Below, piece by piece: positions 1 through 7,606 of a stretch of DNA of 64,000 nt. The translations under genes and the position numbers were made by a program. Each line of letters starts with the position of its first letter. Positions within the stretch are counted from its first letter, which is position 1. The stretch lies in contig JADKAJ010000011.1 in NCBI GenBank assembly GCA_016719165.1, positions 116,057-180,056 of the forward strand, read 5' to 3'. The DNA comes from Chitinophagaceae bacterium (GTDB taxonomy: Bacteria > Bacteroidota > Bacteroidia > Chitinophagales > Chitinophagaceae). A model generated the notes under the pieces. The model did no database searches. It was not told the origin of the DNA and saw nothing but the letters and a program-made list of their open reading frames with translations.

Positions 1-2
1 CC

Positions 3-317
3 CTGCGAAATGCAGGCTGGCAATCTGTCTATCTTATTGCGCTGATCTTTTTGTCCCTGGTTCCCGTTATTGGCTGGATTACTCCTGTCATTGCACTGCT
101 TATTGAATGCTACTATTTTGGTATATCTATGCTTGACTATAGTTTTGCGAGAAACAATTTTAGCCTGTCGCAAAGTACTGCATTTACAGGTCGTCACAAA
201 GGTCTAGCAATCGGCAACGGCCTTCTTTTCTATGCCATGCATATCCTTATTCTCCTGGCACCTGCTTATGCTATTATTGCTGCAACATTGAGTGTGCATA
301 AAGTTAAAAACAGCTGA
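3..317 (+). CDS. EI24/CysZ-like membrane protein, 3' part
   Basis: The reading frame is already open at the first bases, so the gene begins outside the window and only about 104 C-terminal residues are visible. These contain two strongly hydrophobic segments (VYLIALIFLSLVPVIGWITP and a second near GLLFYAMHILILLAPAYA) separated by a polar stretch with 'YYFGISMLDYSFAR'. That pattern of an aromatic/Gly motif followed by MLDY and a basic residue resembles EI24-domain proteins, a family that includes the sulfate transporter CysZ. The function cannot be fixed from this fragment. It ends 10 bases before the likely start of the next gene, so the two are probably co-transcribed. Confidence 0.55.
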   Translation: MRNAGWQSVYLIALIFLSLVPVIGWITPVIALLIECYYFGISMLDYSFARNNFSLSQSTAFTGRHKGLAIGNGLLFYAMHILILLAPAYAIIAATLSVHKVKNS

Positions 318-327
318 TACTTCTGAA

Positions 328-1023
328 ATGACCACCGTTTACCTGATACCGGCAATACTGCAAGATGAAGGCTTTGATGCAATTCCACCCTATATAAGAG
401 ATGCAATAAAAATTTGCCAGGTATTTTTTGTTGAAAATGAAAGGACAACAAGACGTTACTTCAAACAGCTCTGGAAAGAAATGATCATTGATGACTACGA
501 ATGGGTGAATATGACAGAAAGTGTTATTGCAGCCGATACATTTAGAAAAAAAATAAAAGAAGGAAAAAACATAGGTATCGTCAGTGAGGCGGGCTGTCCC
601 GGAGTTGCGGATCCCGGCCAGGCTTTGGTAGCAATCGCACAGGAAATGAATGTTACCGTTAAACCACTTGTTGGACCCAGTTCCATCTTACTTGCCCTGA
701 TGGCAAGTGGAATGAATGGACAGCAATTTAAATTCTGCGGCTATTTACCGATAGATAACCTCCTACGAATAAAAGCGATAAAAGAACTGGAAGCTGAATC
801 AGCCAGGAAAAACTGCACCCAGATCTTTATTGAAACCCCTTACCGCAATAACCAATTAGCAGATGCCATCATAAAAAATTGCAATCCTTCTACCAAATTA
901 TGCATTGCAGTTGATCTTACAGGAAAAAATGAATGGATAAAAACTCAATTGATCAGTGACTGGGAGAAAAAAAAACCGGACATTCATAAACGTCCGGCGA
1001 TTTTTTTACTACATGCAAAATGA
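328..1023 (+). CDS. RsmI-like SAM-dependent methyltransferase (tetrapyrrole methylase fold)
   Basis: A 231-residue protein from ATG 328. An upstream ATG at 292 lies inside the preceding gene, and the 328 start gives the usual MxxVYLIPxxL beginning. Family hallmarks are the N-terminal 'LIPAIL' strand, the 'GIVSEAGCPGVADPG' motif near residues 84-98 and 'PLVGPSSILLALMASGMNGQQF' near 113-134; the last two line SAM in RsmI-type enzymes. RsmI methylates the 2'-OH of C1402 of 16S rRNA. This shorter version lacks the C-terminal extension of canonical RsmI, and Bacteroidota often carry such a second paralogue, so the substrate is uncertain. The last codons overlap a terminator-like hairpin. Confidence 0.8.
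   Translation: MTTVYLIPAILQDEGFDAIPPYIRDAIKICQVFFVENERTTRRYFKQLWKEMIIDDYEWVNMTESVIAADTFRKKIKEGKNIGIVSEAGCPGVADPGQALVAIAQEMNVTVKPLVGPSSILLALMASGMNGQQFKFCGYLPIDNLLRIKAIKELEAESARKNCTQIFIETPYRNNQLADAIIKNCNPSTKLCIAVDLTGKNEWIKTQLISDWEKKKPDIHKRPAIFLLHAK
976..1007. terminator. Hairpin with T-tract inside the end of the methyltransferase gene
   Basis: CCGGAC (976-981) pairs with GTCCGG (992-997). An A-tract lies before it and a T7 tract (1001-1007) after it. It lies wholly within the last 16 codons of the methyltransferase gene, and the convergent gene begins its 3' end at 1026. The A/T symmetry suggests it could terminate transcription from both sides. Confidence 0.55.
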
Positions 1024-1025
1024 TA

Positions 1026-1490
1026 TTATTCAAAAGGTGTTGGCGTATTTGAAGGTCGCTGAATTGAAATAATACTGTCCACCACATATTTACTCATTCC
1101 CCGCCATGGTAATGCCCCTAAATACTCTTTATAGTGCAGCTCCATGAATGCCCCACTGTTTGACATTAACTGCAATGCAACTTTTTCATCAACTACTGAA
1201 AATTCAAACTCGTTAGACTGTATACTACCCGGGACCTTGGATTTATATCCGGTTTGTATCACCCTACCCTCATAGGTTTTAAATATATACCCCTTTTTAA
1301 CAAAGAAGTTCAGTTCACCAGCTTTACTGCCTACACCAAATACAAAGAAGAATTTGAAATAGGTTAATACAGCTACAGCTATAAATAACAAGATGAGAAT
1401 TGTCCGGGCAAATTTCCTGAACCACGATTTTTTCTTTCCAGGTTCCCGGGCTAACAGTTGTTCTTGCTGAGTGAGTTGTTGTTCGTCCAT
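1026..1490 (-). CDS. Small single-pass membrane protein, function unknown
   Basis: A 154-residue protein. It has a charged N-terminal cytoplasmic tail (about residues 1-27, ending in KKKSWFRKFAR), one hydrophobic helix (about 28-50, TILILLFIAVAVLTYFKFFFVFG) and a mostly polar C-terminal domain of about 100 residues with no motif I recognise. There is no signal-peptide cleavage site and no cysteine. It is transcribed towards the methyltransferase and away from the arginine operon, and its 5' end is 50 bases from the arg promoter box, so the two probably share a divergent promoter region. I cannot assign a function. Confidence 0.7.
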   Translation of the reverse strand: MDEQQLTQQEQLLAREPGKKKSWFRKFARTILILLFIAVAVLTYFKFFFVFGVGSKAGELNFFVKKGYIFKTYEGRVIQTGYKSKVPGSIQSNEFEFSVVDEKVALQLMSNSGAFMELHYKEYLGALPWRGMSKYVVDSIISIQRPSNTPTPFE

Positions 1491-1540
1491 AAAAAAGGAT
1501 TTATAACAAAAAATTTATGAGTCTAAACCAATTATTATTA

Positions 1541-1548
1541 TAAATTTG
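1541..1548 (+). promoter_or_regulatory. -7 box of the arginine operon promoter
   Basis: TAAATTTG matches the Bacteroidota -7 consensus TAnnTTTG at every defined base. It would start transcription near 1553, about 23 bases before the leader ORF. No convincing -33 TTG/TTTG element is present at the usual spacing. Confidence 0.6.
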
Positions 1549-1575
1549 CATCCAAGTTACAACTTGTTTGTCTTT

Positions 1576-1698
1576 ATGGCTAACATTCTGACACATACAA
1601 AGCAGTTTGCGTTTCATGCGCCTATAACCAGCGGAGTTTATTCTGTTGGCTTTGATGTGTTTACCTTTTCCCGCCCCCGACGTCGCCCTGTATTCTGA
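1576..1698 (+). CDS. Putative arginine-operon leader peptide (40 aa)
   Basis: A small ORF starting with ATG 1576, about 23 bases after the predicted transcription start and ahead of eight arginine-pathway genes. The peptide begins MANILTHTKQFAF and ends SRPRRRPVF. Four of the five codons from 1672 to 1686 read Arg (CGC, then CGA CGT CGC) and they are the only Arg codons in the ORF. Ribosomes would therefore pause there when charged tRNA-Arg is scarce. The TGA stop at 1696 lies in the 5' arm of the following hairpin, so ribosome position would decide whether the hairpin forms. Arg codons clustered near the end of a short upstream ORF are what is known from attenuated amino-acid operons. That this one regulates is inference; I do not know of a described family. 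Confidence 0.6.
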   Translation: MANILTHTKQFAFHAPITSGVYSVGFDVFTFSRPRRRPVF

Positions 1699-1731
1699 CA
1701 GGACGAACCCCCTCACCATGGTCCCTGTCAG
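1695..1731 (+). promoter_or_regulatory. Attenuator-like hairpin in the arg leader
   Basis: Bases 1695-1704 (CTGACAGGAC) pair with 1721-1731 (GTCCCTGTCAG): 10 base pairs with one bulged C at 1723 and a 16-base loop. The 5' arm contains the stop codon of the leader peptide and the 3' arm directly follows the ATG of a second short ORF (1718). No U-tract follows on this strand, so a classical intrinsic terminator is unlikely. Control through translation or Rho access fits better (inference). Confidence 0.5.
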
Positions 1732-1792
1732 TGAAAGACTCCCCGAAAAAAAATTAGGATTGGTGGCCCGTTTTATATCAATGCAGTATTAA
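1718..1792 (+). CDS. Possible second leader ORF (24 aa)
   Basis: ATG 1718 sits at the edge of the loop of the leader hairpin. The ORF reads MVPVSERLPEKKLGLVARF and five more residues, then stops with TAA 1790-1792, two bases before the GTG start of the first structural gene. That spacing would allow translational coupling: access to this ATG, gated by the hairpin, could control initiation at the weak GTG. It may equally be chance; no independent evidence of translation is available. Confidence 0.25.
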   Translation: MVPVSERLPEKKLGLVARFISMQY

Positions 1793-1794
1793 AA

Positions 1795-2508
1795 GTGGAC
1801 AATCAAAATATTATTATCAGAGTAGCAACTGTTTCCGACAAAGTCTATTCCAAAACTATAACAGATGAAATGGCAGCTTCAGCCGCAGCCAGGGGCACGG
1901 GTATTGCAAAACGTTCTCCAGAATACATTGAGCAAAAGATTGATGAAGGAAAAGCCGTTATTGCTATTACCGGACAGAATGAATGGGTTGGCTTCTGTTA
2001 CATCGAAACATGGAGCCATGGTGAGTATGTAGCCAATAGCGGTTTGATAGTAGCTCCTGCATTCAGAAAAAGTGGTGTAGCCAAATCAATTAAAAAAAGA
2101 ATCTTCGACCTCTCGAGGGAAAAATATCCAGAGGCAAAGCTTTTTGGATTAACTACAGGCTTAGCGGTAATGAAAATTAACAGTGACCTCGGCTATGAAC
2201 CTGTAACCTATTCCGAACTTACGCAGGATGAAGCATTCTGGGCAGGCTGTAAAAGTTGTGTAAATTATGAGATACTGATGAGTAAGGATAGAAAAAACTG
2301 TATGTGTACAGCCATGTTGTATGACCCAAAAGACCATTACGAGCCTGAAGAAACAAAACAATTCTTTGAGGAAAATAAGAAAGGATTTGAAAGACTGTTG
2401 AAATTTAAGCAATGGAAACTACTTAAACCGTTTATGAAAAAAGATAAAGACGGAAACGGTGGTGCCAGCAGGCCCAAATCTTTATTACATCATTTATTTC
2501 ATTTATAA
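1795..2508 (+). CDS. GNAT-family acyltransferase, likely first step of arginine synthesis
   Basis: A 237-residue protein. The GNAT core lies at residues 1-160: the acyl-CoA loop is VAPAFRKSGVAKSI (86-99), preceded by the beta-strand 'GEYVANSGLIV'. A C-terminal extension carries four cysteines as CxxC (152, 155) and CxC (169, 171), which might bind a metal. No other glutamate acyltransferase gene is present although argB, argC, argD and a deacylase are, so this is the best candidate for the N-acyl-glutamate synthase. That role is inferred from operon position. The start is GTG 1795: the frame is open upstream to 1735 but has no other ATG. argG begins 19 bases after its stop. Confidence 0.75.
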   Translation: MDNQNIIIRVATVSDKVYSKTITDEMAASAAARGTGIAKRSPEYIEQKIDEGKAVIAITGQNEWVGFCYIETWSHGEYVANSGLIVAPAFRKSGVAKSIKKRIFDLSREKYPEAKLFGLTTGLAVMKINSDLGYEPVTYSELTQDEAFWAGCKSCVNYEILMSKDRKNCMCTAMLYDPKDHYEPEETKQFFEENKKGFERLLKFKQWKLLKPFMKKDKDGNGGASRPKSLLHHLFHL

Positions 2509-2527
2509 CAAGCACTAAAGAATCACC

Positions 2528-3733
2528 ATGGCAAAAAAAGTTGTTTTAGGGTTTAGTGGTGGATTAGATACATCTTATTGTGTAAAATACCTCAGTGAGG
2601 ACAAAGGTTATGAGGTACACAGTATCATCGTCAACACTGGCGGCTTCAGTGATAAAGAATTGAAACAGATTGAAGCTCATGCCTTCAAACTGGGCGTTAA
2701 AACACATACAACCATTGATGCCGTAAAAGGATATTATGACCGCATTATTAAGTACCTCATTTATGGAAATGTACTTAAAAATAATACTTACCCGCTATCA
2801 GTTTCTGCAGAAAGGCTTAGCCAGGCATTGCATATTGCTGAGCATGCCAAAAAGCTGAATGCAGATTCCGTGGCACATGGAAGTACCGGTGCCGGTAATG
2901 ACCAGGTTCGCTTTGATATGATTTTTCATATCATGATCCCCGGTGTAGAGATCATCACCCCGATCAGAGATTTAAAGTTGAGCCGCGAAGAAGAGATTGC
3001 TTACCTGAAAAGCAAGGCTGTGGATATGAATTTTGAGAAAGCGATGTACTCTATCAATAAGGGACTGTGGGGAACCAGTGTGGGTGGTAAAGAAACACTG
3101 TCTTCAAAGGGTATGCTGCCCGAAGAAGCCTGGCCAACGCAGGTTACCAAATCAGGAGCTGAAGAAGTGAGATTAGGCTTTGAAAACGGTGAACTTAAAT
3201 CAGTAAATGGAAATTCATTTACTCATCCCGTTGAAGCTATTCAATATTTACAAACCATTGCCGGTCCTTATGGAATTGGCCGTGATATTCATGTTGGTGA
3301 TACAATCATAGGCATCAAAGGCCGGGTAGGTTTTGAAGCAGCCGCCCCAATGGTTATTCTGAAAGCTCATCATGCTTTGGAAAAACATGTATTGACCAAA
3401 TGGCAATTACAATGGAAAGACCAGTTGGCTCAATTCTATGGCAACTGGTTACATGAAGGACAAATACTTGATCCGGTCATGAGAGACATTGAGGCATTCC
3501 TGGAAAATAGCCAGCATAACGTAACTGGTGAAGTATTTGTACAACTTATGCCTTACCGTTTTCAGTTAATTGGCATTGAAAGTAAATACGACCTGATGAG
3601 CAGCAAGTTTGGTAAATACGGTGAAATGAATACCGGCTTCACCGGTGATGATGTAAGAGGTTTTTCTAAAATTTTTGGTAACCAGACATCCATTTATTAC
3701 CAGGTTAAAGAAGATGCAGATGGAAAAAATTAA
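2528..3733 (+). CDS. argG: Argininosuccinate synthase
   Basis: A 401-residue protein of normal length for ArgG. It joins citrulline and aspartate using ATP. The N-terminal pyrophosphatase-type nucleotide loop reads VLGFSGGLDTSYCV (residues 6-19), and 'HGSTGAGNDQVRFD' near 117-130 is the ATP/citrulline region found in the family. It is cytoplasmic. As in many Bacteroidota it sits near the start of the arg operon, not next to argH. Its last 14 bases overlap the start of argC. Confidence 0.96.
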   Translation: MAKKVVLGFSGGLDTSYCVKYLSEDKGYEVHSIIVNTGGFSDKELKQIEAHAFKLGVKTHTTIDAVKGYYDRIIKYLIYGNVLKNNTYPLSVSAERLSQALHIAEHAKKLNADSVAHGSTGAGNDQVRFDMIFHIMIPGVEIITPIRDLKLSREEEIAYLKSKAVDMNFEKAMYSINKGLWGTSVGGKETLSSKGMLPEEAWPTQVTKSGAEEVRLGFENGELKSVNGNSFTHPVEAIQYLQTIAGPYGIGRDIHVGDTIIGIKGRVGFEAAAPMVILKAHHALEKHVLTKWQLQWKDQLAQFYGNWLHEGQILDPVMRDIEAFLENSQHNVTGEVFVQLMPYRFQLIGIESKYDLMSSKFGKYGEMNTGFTGDDVRGFSKIFGNQTSIYYQVKEDADGKN

Positions 3734-4700
3734 AGCAGGTATAATCGGAGGTGCAGGTTACACCGGAGGTGAATTAATACGACTGTTGTTAAATCACCCC
3801 GGTGTAGAGACCTCCTTTATTCATAGCCGGAGTAATGCCGGTAAATCGGTTTGCAGTGTACACCAGGATCTGGCAGGTGAAACAGACTTACTATTTACCG
3901 CCGAACTTAATGATGATATTGATGTACTTTTTCTATGCCTGGGTCACGGTGAATCCAGAAAATTTTTAACGGAGAAAAAAATCGCTGACAAAATAAAAGT
4001 AATTGATTTGGCGAATGACTTTCGCCTGGCCTCCTCCTCATTGATTGATAACAAACAATTCGTTTACGGTTTGCCGGAACTAAATAGAGAAAAGATAAAG
4101 TCAGCCAACCATATAGCAAATCCCGGTTGTTTTGCCACAGCTATCCAATTAGGATTACTCCCATTGGCAAAGGCCGGTTTACTGAACGATATATATACAA
4201 CAGGCATCACCGGCTCAACAGGTGCCGGTCAAACTTTGTCAACTACATCTCACTTTAGCTGGAGGGCAAATAATATTCAGGCTTATAAAACACTATCACA
4301 CCAGCATTTGGGAGAGATTGGAGAATCTTTACTTCACTTGCAGCCGGCTAATGATATTGACCTGAGCTTTGTTCCGTGGAGAGGTGATTTCACGAGAGGA
4401 ATTTTTATCAGTTCTACCACAAATTGTGATTTAAGCATTGAAGAATTGAATGTACTTTATTCAACTTTTTATGCTGCGCACCCTTTTATTTATGTGAGCA
4501 AAGAGCCGATTTTTTTGAAGCAAGTAGTAAATACCAATAAAGCAGTGATACAATTGGAGAAGGCAGGCAGTAAACTTGTAGTACACTCTGCTATAGATAA
4601 CTTACTAAAAGGCGCCAGTGGGCAGGCTGTACAGAATATGAACTTGATATTCGGCCTGGATGAAACAACCGGATTAAAACTTAAAGCCAATTATTTCTAA
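3720..4700 (+). CDS. argC: N-acetyl-gamma-glutamyl-phosphate reductase
   Basis: A 326-residue protein from ATG 3720, which overlaps argG by 14 bases. Earlier in-frame starts (3675, 3714) would put non-homologous residues ahead of the Rossmann motif 'AGIIGGAGYTGGELIRLL' (residues 6-23). The catalytic cysteine is C137 in NPGCFAT. It reduces acyl-glutamyl phosphate to the semialdehyde with NADPH. The downstream segment SHFSWRANN...HQHLGEIGE fits the type used with acetyl or succinyl intermediates. Product flows to ArgD, encoded 9 bases downstream. Confidence 0.95.
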   Translation: MEKIKAGIIGGAGYTGGELIRLLLNHPGVETSFIHSRSNAGKSVCSVHQDLAGETDLLFTAELNDDIDVLFLCLGHGESRKFLTEKKIADKIKVIDLANDFRLASSSLIDNKQFVYGLPELNREKIKSANHIANPGCFATAIQLGLLPLAKAGLLNDIYTTGITGSTGAGQTLSTTSHFSWRANNIQAYKTLSHQHLGEIGESLLHLQPANDIDLSFVPWRGDFTRGIFISSTTNCDLSIEELNVLYSTFYAAHPFIYVSKEPIFLKQVVNTNKAVIQLEKAGSKLVVHSAIDNLLKGASGQAVQNMNLIFGLDETTGLKLKANYF

Positions 4701-4709
4701 ATTATACAA

Positions 4710-5855
4710 ATGAACCTTTTTGACGTTTACCCGATAAATGAGATCACTATTGTAAAAGCCAAAGGCTCTTATGTATGGGATGACAATGGCGAGCAATACC
4801 TTGATCTGTATGGCGGTCATGCTGTCATCAGTATTGGTCACACCCATCCGCATTGGGTTCAGCGCATTGAGGAGCAATTGGAAAAAATTGCTTTCTATTC
4901 CAATTCAATACGAATTCCATTACAACAACAACTGGCTGAAAAGCTGGGTAAAGTTTCCGGTAAACCAGATTATCAGCTATTCCTCTGCAATAGCGGGGCC
5001 GAGGCCAATGAAAATGCACTGAAACTGGCAAGCTTTCATAATGGAAGAAAAAAAATAGTCGCTTTCAGCAGAGCTTTTCACGGCAGAACATCATTAGCAG
5101 TCTCAGTAACAGACAATAAAAACTATATTGCCCCGGTTAATGAAACCGGGAATGTCAGCTTTCTTCCTTTCAATGATGAAGAAGCCTTAGAAATATTTTT
5201 TAAAGAAAACGGAAAGGAAATTTCATCTGTAATTATCGAAGGGATACAGGGCGTTGGAGGGATTAATATAGCTGACGATTCCTTCCTGAGAAAAATACGT
5301 TCCCTTTGTGATGAATATGGGGCTCTTTATATTGCTGATAGTGTGCAATGCGGTTATGGCAGAAGTGGGAAATTTTTCAGCCACGATTTTGCCGGGGTAA
5401 ATGCAGATATTTATACAATGGCAAAGGGTATGGGAAATGGGTTTCCTGTAGCAGGACTGATAATTGCCCCACATATTAAACCAAAACATTTTCAACTGGG
5501 TACTACATTTGGGGGGAATCACCTGGCTTGTGCTGCTGCGCTGGCAGTTCTTGAAACAATAGAAGAAGAAATATTGATGGGTAATGCAGTAATGACAGGC
5601 AAATTCCTGAAAGATCAGCTGGAAGCTATTCCACAACTAAAAAATGTAAGAGGACGGGGACTAATGATTGGTTTTGATGTACCGGAAGAACTAAAAGACC
5701 TGAAGAAAAATCTCCTCTGGAACCAGAAAATATTCACCGGTGAAGCTAAGCCAAATGTTATTCGGTTGTTGCCCTCATTAGCTTTAAAGAAAAGAGATGC
5801 AGAACAATTTATTGATTCGATAAAAGAAGAAATTCAAAACTTAGTTCCGGCTTAA
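4710..5855 (+). CDS. argD: Acyl-ornithine aminotransferase (class III PLP)
   Basis: A 381-residue class III aminotransferase. It converts N-acyl-glutamate semialdehyde to N-acyl-ornithine with glutamate as amino donor. The PLP-phosphate region is NSGAEANENALK (94-105), the aromatic/His segment is FHGRTSLA (123-130), and the Schiff-base lysine is K239 in YTMAKGMGNGFP. The usual 'DEVQ' cofactor motif reads ADSVQCGYGRSG (209-220), with Ser in place of Glu. It lies between argC and the carbamoyltransferase in a tightly packed operon. Confidence 0.93.
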   Translation: MNLFDVYPINEITIVKAKGSYVWDDNGEQYLDLYGGHAVISIGHTHPHWVQRIEEQLEKIAFYSNSIRIPLQQQLAEKLGKVSGKPDYQLFLCNSGAEANENALKLASFHNGRKKIVAFSRAFHGRTSLAVSVTDNKNYIAPVNETGNVSFLPFNDEEALEIFFKENGKEISSVIIEGIQGVGGINIADDSFLRKIRSLCDEYGALYIADSVQCGYGRSGKFFSHDFAGVNADIYTMAKGMGNGFPVAGLIIAPHIKPKHFQLGTTFGGNHLACAAALAVLETIEEEILMGNAVMTGKFLKDQLEAIPQLKNVRGRGLMIGFDVPEELKDLKKNLLWNQKIFTGEAKPNVIRLLPSLALKKRDAEQFIDSIKEEIQNLVPA

Positions 5856-5871
5856 AACCCAGTCAGTTAAA

Positions 5872-6828
5872 ATGAGAAATTTTGTTTCAGTTCAAGATGT
5901 CAGTAATATTGATGCTTTAGTACAACAGGCATTAGCGTATAAAGCAAACCCTTTCGCTGATAAAACACTCGGAATTAACAAACGGATAGGTTGTCTATTT
6001 TTGAACCCCAGTATGCGGACAAGATTGAGCACTCAGATTGCCGCACAAAACTTAGGAATGGAAGCCATCATCTTTAATGTTGGCAACGAAGGCTGGATGC
6101 TGGAATTTGAAGAGGAAGCCATCATGAGTGGCACATCGGTTGAACATGTGAAAGATGCAGCTCCGATCTTTGGAAAATATTTTGATATACTGGCAATCAG
6201 GACATTTCCATCGCTGAAAAACCGGGATGATGATTACAGTGAATTGTATATAAAGCAGTTTATTAAATATGCAGGTATCCCTGTTGTGAGTTTAGAAAGT
6301 GCTACACTACACCCCTTACAAAGCCTGACTGACATTATTACAATCACTGAATCTTTCAACGAAACAAGAAAACCTAAAATTGTTTTAAGCTGGGCACCCC
6401 ATGTTAAGCCTTTGCCCCAGTGTGTAGCCAATAGTTTTTCTCAATGGATTAATACCTGGGGTAAAGCAGATTTTGTTATCACCCATCCAGAGGATTATGA
6501 ATTGAGTGAAGAATTTACTAAAGGAGCTATCATCACTTATAACCAGAATGAAGCATTAATAGATGCTGACTTTGTGTATGTAAAGAACTGGAGTACTTTC
6601 AACGACTACGGCAAAATTTATGAAAGCGACCCTAAGTGGATGCTGAACAACAAAAAACTGGAATTGACCAATGATGCTAAAATAATGCATTGCCTTCCTG
6701 TAAGAAGAAATGTAGAACTAAGTGATGAAATACTGGACGGGCCTAACAGTATTGTAACACAAGAGGCTGCGAACAGGATCTGGGCTGCCCAGTCCGTACT
6801 CGCAGAAATTCTAAAAACCAATGGATAA
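5872..6828 (+). CDS. argF': N-acetyl/N-succinyl-ornithine carbamoyltransferase
   Basis: A 318-residue protein. It transfers a carbamoyl group to an acylated ornithine, the Bacteroidota/Xanthomonas variant of the pathway. The carbamoyl-phosphate loop is NPSMRTRLST (45-54); further motifs are LHPLQSLTD and, near the C-terminus, HCLPVRR, the latter typical of AOTCase/SOTCase. Residue 90 in MSGTSVEHVKD is valine. As I recall, this position is Glu92 in Xanthomonas AOTCase and Pro90 in Bacteroides fragilis SOTCase, and exchanging Glu for Pro or Val shifts preference to succinyl-ornithine. A succinylated pathway is therefore favoured but not proven. Its end overlaps argB by 8 bases. Confidence 0.92.
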   Translation: MRNFVSVQDVSNIDALVQQALAYKANPFADKTLGINKRIGCLFLNPSMRTRLSTQIAAQNLGMEAIIFNVGNEGWMLEFEEEAIMSGTSVEHVKDAAPIFGKYFDILAIRTFPSLKNRDDDYSELYIKQFIKYAGIPVVSLESATLHPLQSLTDIITITESFNETRKPKIVLSWAPHVKPLPQCVANSFSQWINTWGKADFVITHPEDYELSEEFTKGAIITYNQNEALIDADFVYVKNWSTFNDYGKIYESDPKWMLNNKKLELTNDAKIMHCLPVRRNVELSDEILDGPNSIVTQEAANRIWAAQSVLAEILKTNG

Positions 6829-7606
6829 ATTATATGTCATAAAAATTGGTGGCAATATCATTGATAATGAAGTAAAATTGGCTTCATTCCTGGCAGACTT
6901 TGCGTCCATTGAAGAAAAGAAGATACTGGTTCATGGCGGAGGTAAGCTTGCGACAAGACTTGCTGAAAAACTAGGTATTGAACAACAATTAGTGGACGGA
7001 AGAAGAATCACTGATGCGGAGACACTGAAGATTGTTACAATGGTTTACGCTGGTTTTATCAATAAAAATATAGTGGCTGTGCTCCAGGCTAATAATTGCA
7101 ATGCCATAGGTCTCTGCGGTGCCGATGGAGACACCATTCTGGCTCATAAAAGGCAACATCCTGTTCTCGACTATGGTTTTGTGGGTGATGTGGATGCAAT
7201 CAATACTAATCTTATCAATAACCTGCTGGAGAAGAATATTGCTGTTGTGTTTGCACCCATCACACATGACCAGCAAGGACAACTCCTGAATACGAATGCC
7301 GACACTATTGCCCAAGAGATTGCCAGGAGCATGAGTGATTTGTATAATGTGCAGCTTATCTATTCCTTTGAGAAGAGTGGTGTGCTGCTGGATGCAAATG
7401 ATGACACAACAGTCATTCCGGAAATAAAACCATCTTCTTACCTTCAATTGAAGTCGAAAAATAAAATATTTGCCGGTATGATACCAAAAATGGATAATGC
7501 ATTCGCTGCCCTGAAAAGTGGCGTCGGAAAAGTAATCATCGGCAAAGCAGAAAACCTGAAAGGACTGATTAATGGTTCTTCAGGAACGACTATAATAAAT
7601 GAGTAA
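6821..7606 (+). CDS. argB: Acyl-glutamate kinase
   Basis: A 261-residue amino-acid kinase fold protein. It phosphorylates N-acyl-glutamate with ATP. Motifs are VIKIGGNII (6-14), LVHGGGKLATRLAEKLG near 36-52, DGRRITD, and LNTNADTIAQEIA in the ATP-binding half. It lacks the extra N-terminal helix of arginine-inhibited NAGK enzymes, so allosteric inhibition by arginine is unlikely at this step; this would leave control to transcription or the leader (inference). It overlaps its neighbours at both ends, which indicates tight translational coupling. Confidence 0.94.
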   Translation: MDKLYVIKIGGNIIDNEVKLASFLADFASIEEKKILVHGGGKLATRLAEKLGIEQQLVDGRRITDAETLKIVTMVYAGFINKNIVAVLQANNCNAIGLCGADGDTILAHKRQHPVLDYGFVGDVDAINTNLINNLLEKNIAVVFAPITHDQQGQLLNTNADTIAQEIARSMSDLYNVQLIYSFEKSGVLLDANDDTTVIPEIKPSSYLQLKSKNKIFAGMIPKMDNAFAALKSGVGKVIIGKAENLKGLINGSSGTTIINE

